From Casimicrobium huifangae (GTDB lineage Bacteria > Pseudomonadota > Gammaproteobacteria > Burkholderiales > Casimicrobiaceae), in NCBI RefSeq assembly GCF_009746125.1, contig NZ_CP041352.1, positions 2,278,436 through 2,342,435 of the forward strand: DNA of 64,000 bases, read 5' to 3'. Each line of letters begins with the position of its first letter. The stretch's first letter is position 1. A model generated the notes under the pieces. It did not search any database. It saw nothing but the letters and a program-made list of their open reading frames with translations, and was not told where the DNA came from. The position numbers and the translations under genes were made by a program. Shown piece after piece: positions 33,734 to 44,000 of the stretch.

Positions 33734-35071
33734 ATGAAAATCTCCGTATACGGTGCCGGTTACGTCGGACTCGTTCAGGCCAGTTGCCTGGCCAATCTTG
33801 GTCACGATGTCGTCTGCGCGGAGCTGAGCGTTAGTCGCCTTGCGGCGCTGGCTCAAGGCAAGACGCCGTTTTACGAACCCGGCATGGATGAGTTGCTGAC
33901 TGGGGAACTGGCCAGCGGTCGCTTGCGTTTCACCAGCGACCCGGCCGTTGCCGCCGCGCACGGCGAAGTCCAATTCCTCGCGGTAGGCACCCCGCCGCTC
34001 GCCGACGGGTCGAGCGATCTGTCCTATCTGCTCGCAGCCGCCGACACCATTGGCGCCAACGCGCCCGACGATGCGCTGATCGTCACCAAGTCGACAGTGC
34101 CGGTCGGCACCGGCAAGAAAGTCGCAGCTCAACTGCGTTCGGCGGCCCTCAAGGCCGGCCGCAGCGCGAGTTTCCGCGTGGCATCGAACCCGGAGTTTCT
34201 CGCCGAAGGGCGGGCATTGCCTGATTTCATGGAGCCGCAGCGGACTGTATTTGGGGTAGCCGACGCCAAGGCCGAAGCCCAATTGCGTGAGGTATACGCA
34301 CCGCTCAAACTGGGGAATGACCGCACGCTGGTGATGTCAGTGGAATCGGCTGAACTTGCCAAGTACGCCGCCAACGCCATGCTGGCGGTGCGAATTTCGT
34401 TCATGAACGAGCTGGCCAATCTCGCAGATGCCACCGGCGCCTGTATCGACTCTGTGCGCGAGGCAATGTCGCTGGACGAGCGGGTAGGGCGCAAGTTCCT
34501 CAATTCCGGCTGCGGCTACGGCGGTTCCTGCTTTCCAAAGGATGTCACCTCACTGGTGAAGCAGGGCGAAATGGCCGGTACCGTCATGCGTATCGCTGAC
34601 GCCGCCTCCGAAATCAACATCCGCCAGCGGGTGGCGATGGCAGACCGCATCATTTCGCTGTTCCAGTCCCGCGGCAAAGCGCCTGTTGGCTGCGTCGTGG
34701 CACTGTGGGGTATGGCATTCAAGCCAGACACCGATGACGTTCGTGAAGCACCTGCCGTTTTGATGGCTGAACGCCTTCTTCAGGCAGGCTTTGCGGTCCG
34801 CGCCTATGATCCGCAAGCGAGCGAAACCGGCGCAGCCGAATTGGCGAAGTACACCAACTTCTCGGTGGCATCGACAGCGATGGAAGCGTTGGCTGATGCC
34901 GACGTTCTGCTGATCGCCACTGAATGGAAGGAGTTCGGCCAGGTGGCGCCAGCCGATGTCGCCCGGTTCATGCGCGCTCCGGTGGTGTTTGACGGGCGCA
35001 GTGTGTTTAATGTCGCAGCCGCGAGAGCCGCCGGATTGGACTATCACGCCTTCGGACGCGAGCACGCGTAG
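33734..35071 (+). CDS. ugd: UDP-glucose 6-dehydrogenase
   Basis: This 445-residue enzyme oxidises UDP-glucose to UDP-glucuronate with NAD. The Rossmann motif is GAGYVGLVQASCLANLGH at about residues 8-25. The catalytic Cys is in LNSGCGYGGSCFPKDV at about 256-271. A C-terminal UDP-binding domain (WGMAFKPDTDDVREAP) follows. It sits 55 bases after lapB in a likely cell-surface polysaccharide context. The product feeds capsule or LPS modification. The length is normal for the bacterial family. Confidence 0.95.
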   Translation: MKISVYGAGYVGLVQASCLANLGHDVVCAELSVSRLAALAQGKTPFYEPGMDELLTGELASGRLRFTSDPAVAAAHGEVQFLAVGTPPLADGSSDLSYLLAAADTIGANAPDDALIVTKSTVPVGTGKKVAAQLRSAALKAGRSASFRVASNPEFLAEGRALPDFMEPQRTVFGVADAKAEAQLREVYAPLKLGNDRTLVMSVESAELAKYAANAMLAVRISFMNELANLADATGACIDSVREAMSLDERVGRKFLNSGCGYGGSCFPKDVTSLVKQGEMAGTVMRIADAASEINIRQRVAMADRIISLFQSRGKAPVGCVVALWGMAFKPDTDDVREAPAVLMAERLLQAGFAVRAYDPQASETGAAELAKYTNFSVASTAMEALADADVLLIATEWKEFGQVAPADVARFMRAPVVFDGRSVFNVAAARAAGLDYHAFGREHA

Positions 35072-35201
35072 CAGGGCACGCGTAGCGGGCTGCATCAAAA
35101 CTACCAACGTATCGGTCGCGCATGGTCGTTGTGCAGTCGCGATACTTTTCGAGTGATATCTGATATTGTCCTCGCAAGCCATTGAATAATCGAGTTTAAT
35201 C

Positions 35202-36578
35202 ATCGCCAAGCAAAAGCTGGAATATGTCTGCCGCGAGTGCGGAACGGCTGCTGCAAAGTGGCAGGGACAGTGCTCCGGCTGTGGCGCCTGGAATACGCTG
35301 GAAGAGGCGGTCAGCCAGCCGCCACGCCACACCAGGGGAGGCAGCCCGGTACCGGCTTCCTCCGCGATCAAGCTCTCCGACGTACGCCAGGAAGCAACAC
35401 TGCGCTGGAGCTCCGGCCTTTCTGAGTTCGATCGCGCACTCGGTGGCGGCGTGGTACCTGGCGGCGTGACGCTGATCGGTGGTGATCCAGGTATCGGCAA
35501 GTCGACACTGACCTTGCAGGCGATTGCCTCGCTTGCCAGGAATCACGTCACCCTGTACGTGTCCGGCGAGGAGTCAGTTGCCCAGGTAGCTGCCCGAGCC
35601 AGTCGCTTGGGGCTCGATCTGTCAAGCATCGTCATGGTCGCCGAGACGTCATTGGACGCCATCATCGCCCACATCGAAGCTCGTCGACCGCACGTTGTTG
35701 TTATCGACTCCATCCAGACCCTGTTCAGCGAGGCGTTTTCATCAGCACCGGGCTCTGTCGTTCAGGTCCGCGAGTGCGCTGCGGAGCTAACCCGTCTTGC
35801 CAAGCGCAATGGCGTAGCCACTTTGCTGGTCGGACACGTCACCAAAGAAGGCTCGATTGCCGGCCCCCGTGTGCTTGAGCATCTGGTCGATACGGTTATT
35901 TACTTCGAAGGCGAGCCGGGATCGAATCTCCGCATCATTCGCGCGCTGAAAAATCGCTTTGGTGCCGCCAACGAAATTGGGGTGTTCGCGATGCTGGAGG
36001 ACGGCCTGCGCGAAGTTGCCAATCCGTCGGCGTTGTTCCTGGCTCGCGGAGATGAGATCGCAGCAGGCAACGTTGTGTTTGCCTCAATTGAGGGATCGCG
36101 CCCGCTGCTGGTGCAAGTCCAAGCCTTGGTAGACCGGGCGGCGGCCAACCCGCGACGCGTTTGCACGGGCTTCGATAGCCAGCGGCTGGCGATGCTTCTG
36201 GCGGTAATGAACCGGCATTTGGGCTGTCAGCTGGGTGGGTTTGACGTCTTTATCAATGTCGTGGGTGGCCTGCGGATTGACGAACCCGCCGCCGATCTCG
36301 CCATCGTTGTTGCCATTTGGTCTTCGTTGACTGGATCTGTCGTACCAGCCGGCACGGCAGTGTTTGGCGAAGTTGGCCTTGGCGGCGAAGTTCGTCCGGT
36401 GGTCGGCAGTGCATTGCGAGTTGGTGAAGCCTCCAAGCTGGGGTTCTCACGTGTTGTTGGCCCCCCGGTGAATCGGCAGGCCAGAGAGCTGGCCGCGGAA
36501 GGCTTGCTTGATTCGGTGACCAAAGTGTCGGCTGCGATCGAATCGGTCGCTGGACGTACGACAAGTACACGCAATTGA
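35202..36578 (+). CDS. radA: DNA repair protein RadA (start codon uncertain)
   Basis: This RecA-related branch-migration protein begins with a zinc finger (EYVCRECGTAAAKWQGQCSG; the pairs CREC and CSGC). Walker A is GGDPGIGKSTL and Walker B is VVVIDSIQTLF, and the KNRFG motif (LKNRFGAANEIGVF) follows. The C-terminal LonC-like domain contains AADLAIVVAIWSS. The frame opens after a TAA at 35187 and has no ATG, GTG or TTG before the finger. The only candidates are ATC at 35199/35202 or CTG at 35217. The first ordinary start (GTG 35451) would delete the finger, so a rare start, a mutation or a base error is implied. The rest is intact. Confidence 0.85.
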   Translation: MAKQKLEYVCRECGTAAAKWQGQCSGCGAWNTLEEAVSQPPRHTRGGSPVPASSAIKLSDVRQEATLRWSSGLSEFDRALGGGVVPGGVTLIGGDPGIGKSTLTLQAIASLARNHVTLYVSGEESVAQVAARASRLGLDLSSIVMVAETSLDAIIAHIEARRPHVVVIDSIQTLFSEAFSSAPGSVVQVRECAAELTRLAKRNGVATLLVGHVTKEGSIAGPRVLEHLVDTVIYFEGEPGSNLRIIRALKNRFGAANEIGVFAMLEDGLREVANPSALFLARGDEIAAGNVVFASIEGSRPLLVQVQALVDRAAANPRRVCTGFDSQRLAMLLAVMNRHLGCQLGGFDVFINVVGGLRIDEPAADLAIVVAIWSSLTGSVVPAGTAVFGEVGLGGEVRPVVGSALRVGEASKLGFSRVVGPPVNRQARELAAEGLLDSVTKVSAAIESVAGRTTSTRN

Positions 36579-36721
36579 TTGGGAATTTATATTATGTTAA
36601 ACACAGGTCAACGCATCTTCAATGGTTGGTTGGTATCGTTTCACGCATAACTCCCACTGCCTATCCGGGTATCCTCGCAGTAGCATTCATCAGAGTCCGT
36701 ACGCAGTAAACGCATCACAAT

Positions 36722-38116
36722 ATGGCGCCACCAAACAAGATCGAAGAGTTGGCAAAGCCGCTGCGCGATGCAACGCAGGCGCTGACGCCCGGCGACTTTG
36801 AAACGGCGACGAAGCTGCTCGCCGACCCGCTCTGGGACTCACTCGAAGCGCACTACTGGAATGCGTCGCACCCGCTGCCGGTGGGCGCCCGTCAAGCGCT
36901 GGAGTGCTACCTGCACCTTGCCAAGACGATGTGGCATAAGGCCGGGCTGGGCCAATCCCATCCAATGGCGCTGTACAAAACAACATTGCTGTCGACAACC
37001 GCCATTCAGACTGCACTTCGCATCCTCGCCCGCATTTATGCTGGCTGCAATCTTGGTTACTGCGCCCCGCCCCACGGCTTTTGGCGTGCCGTGTATGCCC
37101 TCACCGGCTTCATCGTTTCGGAGCGATTCACCGACAAGCAGGCTCGCGCGAGCCTGCAACAGCAGTCGCTGCAACTTTGGTTGATGGCCTGGCTCAATCC
37201 ACTGTCGCTGGCGCCCGGACGTCTTCCTGTTGCCGTCCGGCTGGTTGGCATACTGTCCAAAACGTGCAGTTACACGATGGCCTCGCCAACGCATGCCGGC
37301 TCTGGCCTCGCCGCCGCAGACCTCATGAGCGACGCACCACCGATGCCCTTTGCGCGCGTGCCTGCCATGTGGGAGCCAGTCGCCCCACTTTATATCAACG
37401 CCCAGGACGCGGCATTCACGATTCGCGAGTTGGCGACCCCGCCATCGCGTAACGCGCCTAGCGATGTGTATGAATCGCTGTTGCAATCGGCGCTACAAGT
37501 CGGTCTGACCACGCAGGAAATGCAGGATTTCGTGCGCCGGGCGATGCGGGAATTTGGTTACAGCAACGCTCGCGCAATCCCGAGAGTTGGACGGCAGGAC
37601 AACATCAAGGTGGTCGCTGGATTCATCGACTGCTGGAGTGCGCTGCAGTCCCAGTACAAAACCAGCCCGGGTGCGCCGGGGTACACCGCCTGCTCCGCCG
37701 TCGTCGTCAATCACAGTGATGGCGGTTTTCTATTGCGGTTTGATCTGACGCAGCCCCTGCTGTCGGTAGGGACGCTGATCTGCCTTCGTGGTAGCGACGC
37801 TGAGCCGTGGACCGTAGGAGCGATCCGCTGGCTTGAGGACAACGATGGCGTGGTCATGGCTGGCTGCGAAGTGCTGTGCAATTTCGCAGAGGCCCGAATC
37901 GCTCAGTCAGAAGACCTTGGCAACCATAGCCCCATCATCACCTACCAGAAAAAGGACGTTACGCAGATACTGTCGCCGTTCGGACAGAGCGAACCAACCG
38001 GAGTGTCGCAGTACTACGTTGACGGCGCGTGCTGGGTGGTTGCGGTGGCAGCGGAAATCGGAGAAGACTGGCAGTTGAAAACTATGCTCGACGTTACCAA
38101 TGAGGCCAGCAACTAG
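36722..38116 (+). CDS. PilZ-like domain protein of unknown partner
   Basis: This 464-residue protein has an all-helical N-terminal part (about 1-310) and a C-terminal beta-barrel-like segment (about 315-400). That segment (NHSDGGFLLRFD, then VGTLICLRG and WTVGAIRWLED) resembles atypical PilZ domains that bind cyclic di-GMP. No signal peptide is present. The classical RxxxR motif is not clear, so ligand binding is uncertain. It lies between radA and the minor-pilin operon, and such proteins are often found near radA in betaproteobacteria. A link to pilus or surface control is inference. Confidence 0.5.
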   Translation: MAPPNKIEELAKPLRDATQALTPGDFETATKLLADPLWDSLEAHYWNASHPLPVGARQALECYLHLAKTMWHKAGLGQSHPMALYKTTLLSTTAIQTALRILARIYAGCNLGYCAPPHGFWRAVYALTGFIVSERFTDKQARASLQQQSLQLWLMAWLNPLSLAPGRLPVAVRLVGILSKTCSYTMASPTHAGSGLAAADLMSDAPPMPFARVPAMWEPVAPLYINAQDAAFTIRELATPPSRNAPSDVYESLLQSALQVGLTTQEMQDFVRRAMREFGYSNARAIPRVGRQDNIKVVAGFIDCWSALQSQYKTSPGAPGYTACSAVVVNHSDGGFLLRFDLTQPLLSVGTLICLRGSDAEPWTVGAIRWLEDNDGVVMAGCEVLCNFAEARIAQSEDLGNHSPIITYQKKDVTQILSPFGQSEPTGVSQYYVDGACWVVAVAAEIGEDWQLKTMLDVTNEASN

Positions 38117-38297
38117 TACTAGGTTTTTTATTAGCCTAGGCAGGGTCCGCCCGTCGCATCATATTTGCCGCACGTCGCCTGGGCAGTATGTCGACTCGTT
38201 AGCACAATACACTTGTCAAACTCAAAGAACTGCGGCAAACCTGTGGTTTTGCTTAGAACTGTTGTCTAAGACGCAAGCTCTGCCGATATAGCCGTTC

Positions 38298-38903
38298 ATG
38301 CATCATCAACCCTCCAAATTTGGCGTGCTCACTACCGATCGTTGCCGCGGATTTACCATTATCGAATTGATGGTTACGGTGGCAGTGATTGCTATTCTCG
38401 CTGCAGTTGCCACGCCTTCGTTAAGACAGTTTCTGGTTCGAAATGCGTTCGAAAGCACTGCTCTAGACCTCCGCGGTGCCGTAGCTAGAGCACGAGCTGA
38501 AGCAATCGCTCGCGGAGTGGTCGTAACTTTCGCCCCACCGGTAGCGGGGGACTGGATGTCAGGGTACGAGGTTTTTGTCGATCCCTTGCAGAAGGGTAAA
38601 TTCGTCGCCGGAGATACCGTTGGGGGCGGCACTGACGTCCGAACTTCCGAGAAATTGTTTGTCGGAACTACACCATCTAGTCTGTCTCTGGCGTGGCCTG
38701 CAATATCCTCCGACGGCGCATCTTCCGCTCCTAGCTTTCTCTTTGATGCGCAAGGCCGTCCAATTACTTCATCGGGCGCAAAGGGCAATGCGAGCTTGCC
38801 GCTGTGCGCCCCAAGTGCTGTCCTGCCGACCAACAATTGCCGTGAAATCGTTGTAGACGTTGTTGGACGTGTACGTGTCAACGCCTTCACGAAATCAATT
38901 TAG
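38298..38903 (+). CDS. fimT: Minor pseudopilin, FimT/GspH family
   Basis: This 201-residue type IV prepilin-like protein has the cleavage and membrane motif CRG|FTIIELMVTVAVIA, with the Glu at +5, then TPSLRQFLVRNAF. The GspH/FimT C-terminal domain follows. After cleavage by PilD it would enter the pilus assembly as a minor subunit or priming component. It is first of a co-directional set with pilV, pilW, pilX, pilY1 and pilE. FimT-type proteins have been linked to DNA binding in transformation. The symbol is assigned by position and family. Confidence 0.85.
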   Translation: MHHQPSKFGVLTTDRCRGFTIIELMVTVAVIAILAAVATPSLRQFLVRNAFESTALDLRGAVARARAEAIARGVVVTFAPPVAGDWMSGYEVFVDPLQKGKFVAGDTVGGGTDVRTSEKLFVGTTPSSLSLAWPAISSDGASSAPSFLFDAQGRPITSSGAKGNASLPLCAPSAVLPTNNCREIVVDVVGRVRVNAFTKSI

Positions 38904-38913
38904 GTAAAAGACA

Positions 38914-39348
38914 ATGACTGTGTCTCCCAGACAGTCCGGGTTTTCAATGCTTGAGGTTTTGATCAGCATTGTCATTCTTTCTATTGGCGCGCTTGGTGCT
39001 GCTGGAATGCAAGTTAGCGCACTTAAGGATACGGGCAGTGCCAATAACCGCTTTCGGGCGGCGAGTTTGGCAACCGCGATGGCTGACAGCTTGAGAGCCG
39101 ACCGTACCCAAGCAGTAAAGGGAGGCGCGGATTTCACGTCCTCAGTCGCAACCGGTAGTTGCAGCGCGGTGGCGGTACAGCCAGTTAAGCGTTGGCAAAA
39201 TCAGATCGCCTGCGAGCTGCCCGGAGGCAAGGGCGGCGTGGACATCGACTCCTACTGGAAACGGGCAATCATCACAGTTGAGTGGAACGACTCTCGCGGT
39301 ACCCAAGGGCAGATGGCACAGCAGTTTCGCCTGGAGACGCGCCTATGA
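38914..39348 (+). CDS. pilV: Type IV pilus minor pilin PilV
   Basis: This 144-residue prepilin has the motif QSG|FSMLEVLISIVILSIGA. PilV proteins typically show MLEVLI plus a Gly/Ala stretch (GALGAAGMQVSALKD) as seen here. The stop overlaps the start of pilW (ATGA), implying translational coupling. It belongs to the tip or priming complex with PilW, PilX and PilY1. Confidence 0.9.
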   Translation: MTVSPRQSGFSMLEVLISIVILSIGALGAAGMQVSALKDTGSANNRFRAASLATAMADSLRADRTQAVKGGADFTSSVATGSCSAVAVQPVKRWQNQIACELPGGKGGVDIDSYWKRAIITVEWNDSRGTQGQMAQQFRLETRL

Positions 39349-40451
39349 GATCGCCAGCGTCGTCGCGCGTTCGGGGTTTCACGTTAGTCGAGCTGATGGT
39401 AGCAATGGTGTTAGCGTTGCTCATCCTCGCCGCAATCGGCGGGCTCTACGTTTCCACAAAACAGACCTTTCGCGTTCAGGACAACACCTCAGGGATTGAC
39501 GAAGTTCTTCGGGCGATCGAAGAGGACATGTCTCGCGAGATTCGCAAGGCAGGCTACTTTGGATGTTTTCGGTGGAAGCCTGTAACTAGTACGGGAGCGG
39601 GTGACAAGTTCGGCCTCACTGCGAGACTGCCTGTGTCGCAGACCAATAAATATCCGATTCCGATGGATGGAACCTCACCGAAGCTTGGGGAGGACTATGA
39701 CGTCCGGGGAGGCGCATCTACTTCGACAACGGTCGCACCATTGCAATCGACTGTGAATTTGGTGCCCGGGACCGAGTATCTTAGCGTCAGTTACGGGCAA
39801 CCGTTGGCATACCTGTCTTCATCGATGACGACAGGTATCGACAAGTTGATACTAAACAGGAAAATCCCGGTCAAGAACGGTCAGCCTTTGCTGCTCTCCA
39901 ACTGCGACGCAATGACGCTGATGCGCGCGGATCAGGATGGCCCTCGCGATGACATCGCACACGATCCTGCCGCTGGTGACAATGTATCGCTTGGTGATCC
40001 AATTTGGGCGTACACGCTCTTTGCGCAGGGCTCCACGTTGATGTCGTTGCAGTCGTCGGTCTTTTTTCTAGGTCAGAAGAGCGGCGATCCGCCGACGCTT
40101 TATCTGCTGTCGCCTGACGACACGACCAACCCGGCACAACCGTTAGCCGCGAACGTCGAGCAGTTGAATTTTCTCTACGGCGTAGACACTGGGGCCAACT
40201 ATCTGACCTACAAGACAGCTGCGGACGTGGCCGGCGGCGGTGAATGGAAAGCCGTTCGCGCCGTTAAAGTAGGGTTGGTCGTTCGAAGTGCCGATGACAA
40301 TGTGTCCGAAAACGCCGCAAATGCGGGCGTGAATTTTGTCTGGAATGGAGCGGCAGGGCGATACGATGCGAACAACACCGCAACCGATCGACGCATGCGC
40401 AAGGCGCATGTATTTACCGTGGCCATCCGTGGTCGCTCTCCCGCGATTTGA
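39345..40451 (+). CDS. pilW: Type IV pilus minor pilin PilW
   Basis: This 368-residue prepilin has the cleavage motif RG|FTLVELMVAMVLALLILA and then the PilW pattern GGLYVSTKQTFRVQDNTSGI. The remainder is a large soluble domain with several cysteines (CFRWKP, SNCDAM). The ATG at 39345 overlaps the pilV stop. An open extension to 39282 only covers the end of pilV. PilW assembles with PilV and PilX into the pilus priming and tip complex. Confidence 0.9.
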   Translation: MRSPASSRVRGFTLVELMVAMVLALLILAAIGGLYVSTKQTFRVQDNTSGIDEVLRAIEEDMSREIRKAGYFGCFRWKPVTSTGAGDKFGLTARLPVSQTNKYPIPMDGTSPKLGEDYDVRGGASTSTTVAPLQSTVNLVPGTEYLSVSYGQPLAYLSSSMTTGIDKLILNRKIPVKNGQPLLLSNCDAMTLMRADQDGPRDDIAHDPAAGDNVSLGDPIWAYTLFAQGSTLMSLQSSVFFLGQKSGDPPTLYLLSPDDTTNPAQPLAANVEQLNFLYGVDTGANYLTYKTAADVAGGGEWKAVRAVKVGLVVRSADDNVSENAANAGVNFVWNGAAGRYDANNTATDRRMRKAHVFTVAIRGRSPAI

Positions 40452-40465
40452 TATCTGAGGCTTGT

Positions 40466-41074
40466 ATGTCGATGCCGACCGATCCTATCACTTCATCAAA
40501 AATGAAGCGCTGTTTTCAGCACTCGGCCGAGCTGGATAAGCACCGGCAAGGAGGCTTGGTGCTAATCACTGTCGTTCTTCTACTAGTCGTAATCGCCGCG
40601 CTTGGTGCGTCGTCCATGCGTTCGGCGAACATACAGGAGCGTATATCCGGCGTGTTCTATGACAGAGCGGTTGCGTTGGCTTCATCAGAAGCCGCGCTGA
40701 GCGACGGCAAAGAATATCTCTTGCGCCCCGACTTTGAGGCAACCAGCACCGCAAGTAAAGTGCGTGATGGCAGTTTGTTGTACTCGAGTGGCACTGCAGA
40801 CGGCTTTACCGCGCTGTCTTGGGTCGAGGCGAGCACTAATTGGGTCTCCGGGACACTGGCACTTTTGCTCGGTACTTCTGACGGCAATACAGATACTCTG
40901 ACGCGAGTAAAGGCCCAGCCGGCCTATGTCGTTGATCGGTTCCCGGACATGGGGATATCAACAACAACAAAGTTTCAAGTCTTTCGTGTGACTGCACGTG
41001 GCGCGGGCGGGCGTGATGAGAACGCTGTCTACACGCACGTGCTCTCTCGTATGCCTGTTTCGACCGGGAGTTAA
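40466..41074 (+). CDS. pilX: Type IV pilus minor pilin PilX
   Basis: The product has 202 residues. The hydrophobic N-terminal helix (QGGLVLITVVLLLVVIAALGA) lacks the usual Glu at +5, as is typical for PilX, and it is followed by the conserved SMRSANIQERISG. GAGG a few bases ahead of the ATG at 40466 sets the start; a TTG at 40448 overlaps pilW. PilX works with PilY1 at the pilus tip. Confidence 0.88.
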   Translation: MSMPTDPITSSKMKRCFQHSAELDKHRQGGLVLITVVLLLVVIAALGASSMRSANIQERISGVFYDRAVALASSEAALSDGKEYLLRPDFEATSTASKVRDGSLLYSSGTADGFTALSWVEASTNWVSGTLALLLGTSDGNTDTLTRVKAQPAYVVDRFPDMGISTTTKFQVFRVTARGAGGRDENAVYTHVLSRMPVSTGS

Positions 41075-41078
41075 GTGT

Positions 41079-44000
41079 ATGAGTCGCTTTGAATTGCGCG
41101 CTCGCGGTGTGTCTGCATCTTTTGTGTCAATAGCCACAACTGCAATCGTCGCTGCGATGTCGCTGTATTTTGCGCCCAAGCCGACGTACGCGGCATGGCC
41201 TAATCTTCCCACGACACCACTCGCAACGCAGGTTGTCGGCGATCCCAACATGTTGATGACGCTCGACGACTCGGGAAGTATGTCATGGGCGTACGCGCCC
41301 GACAGCATCAGTGGCACAAAAAACCAAGTCTATTTCCTGTCGCCGCGCGTCAACGCGATGGCATATGACCCCTTTGATGTGTATGAGCTGCCTTATGACC
41401 CTGCGATTAATGGCAACCGTCTGACAACATCGTTTACGTCAGCGTATATGAATGGGTTCCACACAGCGCGTGGCACCGTGAATCTCTCGACCTCGTATCG
41501 CCCTGTTTCTGTACTTGATCCGAACAGTTCGGGTTCGATCAGTTACGCGGCAGGTCCAACCGCCACCCCCTTCACCGCGCAGGCGGCGTTTATTTATGCG
41601 TTTTACAACGATCTGAGCCCGAGTAATACCTTGCCCGCGCCGGGCACTGATCCGGTGACTTTCGTTCGTAGAACCACCGTACCTGCTGGTTGCCCAGGAC
41701 TTACCGGGAAGACAACGGCATCGTGCTATATCAAGATCGTCATATCAGGAAATAGCACGCATGAGCAGAATTTCGCGAATTGGTACTCCTTCTATAAAAC
41801 GCGGAATCTGGCAGTGGCGTCTTCGGCGAATATCGCCATGTATGACTTGAATCCGAAATTCCGAGTAGCGTGGCAAACCTTGTCGTCATGTAAGGGGTTC
41901 AACATTTCCGGGTCCTGCAAGGGGTGGGACGGTGTGGCGATTGCAAACAGTTTGCGGCCAATATCGAACACGACACAAAAGCAAAATCTTTACAAATTCC
42001 TCTCGCGCCTGCCCGCCTCCAGTAACACACCGCTGCGTAGCGCCGTTCAGCGAGCCGGAACGTTCATCACAACGACCGGGATCGAAAGCCCCCGGGCCAA
42101 TCAACTCGGCCTCTCCGAGAGTGGGCCAGGTAGCGCACCTATCAGCGCCTGTCGGGCCAACTTTCACGTCTTGTTGACGGACGGTATTTGGAACAACAAC
42201 GAAAGCATCACGGTCGGCAACGTCGACAACACCAGCGTCGGTTCGCTGCCGGATGGTAAGGCTTACTCGCCTCAGTCTCCCTATAAGGATTCGAATAGCA
42301 ATTCGATTGCCGACCTCGCATTTCAGCAATGGGCCAACGATGCGCAAACCGGCCTTGCAAATTCGATTACGCCCTACTATCCTGATTCAAGCAATAAGAA
42401 CTACTGGGATCCTCGTAACGACCCTGCCACTTGGCAGCATATGAATACCTACGCGATCGGTCTGGGTTTGAATGGCTTCCTGAACGGCACTGTCGATGGT
42501 ACTGCTGGATATCTACCACTTTGGGGCGGTAACATGTATGCGGGCGATTACAACGCGCTTGCTGCAGGGACGGTTGCTTGGCCCAAGACTCAGGACGACT
42601 CGGCAGGTAATGTCGCCGACTTGTGGCACGCTGCCATTAACGGTCGAGGCGTGTTTTTTGGCGCTGACTCGCCGTCTGCTGTCAAGGAAGCATTCCGTTC
42701 CATTTTCGCCCGAGCCAACAATCAAGTGACGAGCGGCGGCCAAGTGACAGGGACAAGTCGCCGGGTGTCTGCGGGATCGCAAACATTTGATGTCGCCTAC
42801 ACACCATCCGACTGGTATTCGACCATCACTGCATATGGCGTCTATTCCGATGGTACGCGTGGTCTTTCGCAATGGACGACTGACGCAACGTTGCTGTCCG
42901 ACTCGCCGTCGCGCAATCTTTACACATGGGATTCTTCTACTGGAGCGGCTCGCTCGTTTGCTTGGACTTCGTTCACAACCACAGAAAAAGCCTCGTTCTT
43001 CGGAACTACCGCCATCCCGGCTGGTGATCAAGATCTTCTGAATTACCTGAGAGGCAACAGAAGTCAGGAAAGTATCAAGTTCCGGCGTCGAGTGCAGTTA
43101 CTCGGTGATGTTGTGGGGTCGGATCTCCTCGCCTCGGCGAAAACTGATCAGGGCTACCAGTTTCTGCCGTCAGCTGCAGGAGGAAGCTCTTACGCTGCTT
43201 TTGTGAACACGAAGAAAAGCGTTATCTTTGTCGGAGCGAATGATGGCATGTTGCACGGTTTCTCGATCACGGGGCAGGAACTGTTTGGTTATTTCCCCGG
43301 TGCCGTGCTCACCAAACTCAAGGATTTGGCCAAGAGTCCGCTCGTGCGTCAACCTCTCGTCGATGGCCCATTGACGCTCGGTGACGCCTATCTTGGTGGA
43401 GCTTGGAAGACTTTGCTGATCGCCGGTCTTGGCGCAGGTGGCAAGTCCGTAGTCGGGCTTGACGTGACCAACATCACACAGTCCTCCGGATCGGGGACCT
43501 TCACGGCCAGTAATATTTTGTTCGAAGTTACCGACGCAGACATGGGGTACAGCTACGCCAAGCCTGTTGTCGGTCGAACAGCAAAGGGCGACTGGGTGGC
43601 GATCTGGGGCAACGGCTATGGCGGAGCTACAGGTCGGGCCGTGCTGTTTGTCTACAACCTCACCACAAAGACGCTCTCGAAAGTCGATACCGGCGTTGGC
43701 AGCCTGACGGTGGGCAGCGAAAATGGTCTCGGATCTCCCGTTGGCGTTGAATTCTCCTCGGGCAATATCGTAGGAGTGTACGCCGGGGACTATCAAGGCA
43801 ATCTGTGGAAGTTCGTGCTCGGAAGTACCGGCACTTTTAGTGCTGCGGCGGGTTCAACTCCGTTTTTCCGGGCTACGGACGCGGGCGGTGTTCGTCAGCC
43901 GATTACTGCCGCGCCCGAAGCGTTGTTGCACCCAGCCGGCGGCACAATTGTTTTGTTTGGGACAGGTAAGTTCTTCGAATCCCAAGATCGCACCACGCGT

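Noticed and set aside
38117-38143. Terminator after the PilZ-like gene
   Set aside because: A short CTAGG/CCTAG stem is present, but the loop holds the T-run and no T-tract follows.
38200-38297. Sigma-54 promoter ahead of fimT
   Set aside because: GG and GC elements are present but their spacing is wrong for a -24/-12 site.
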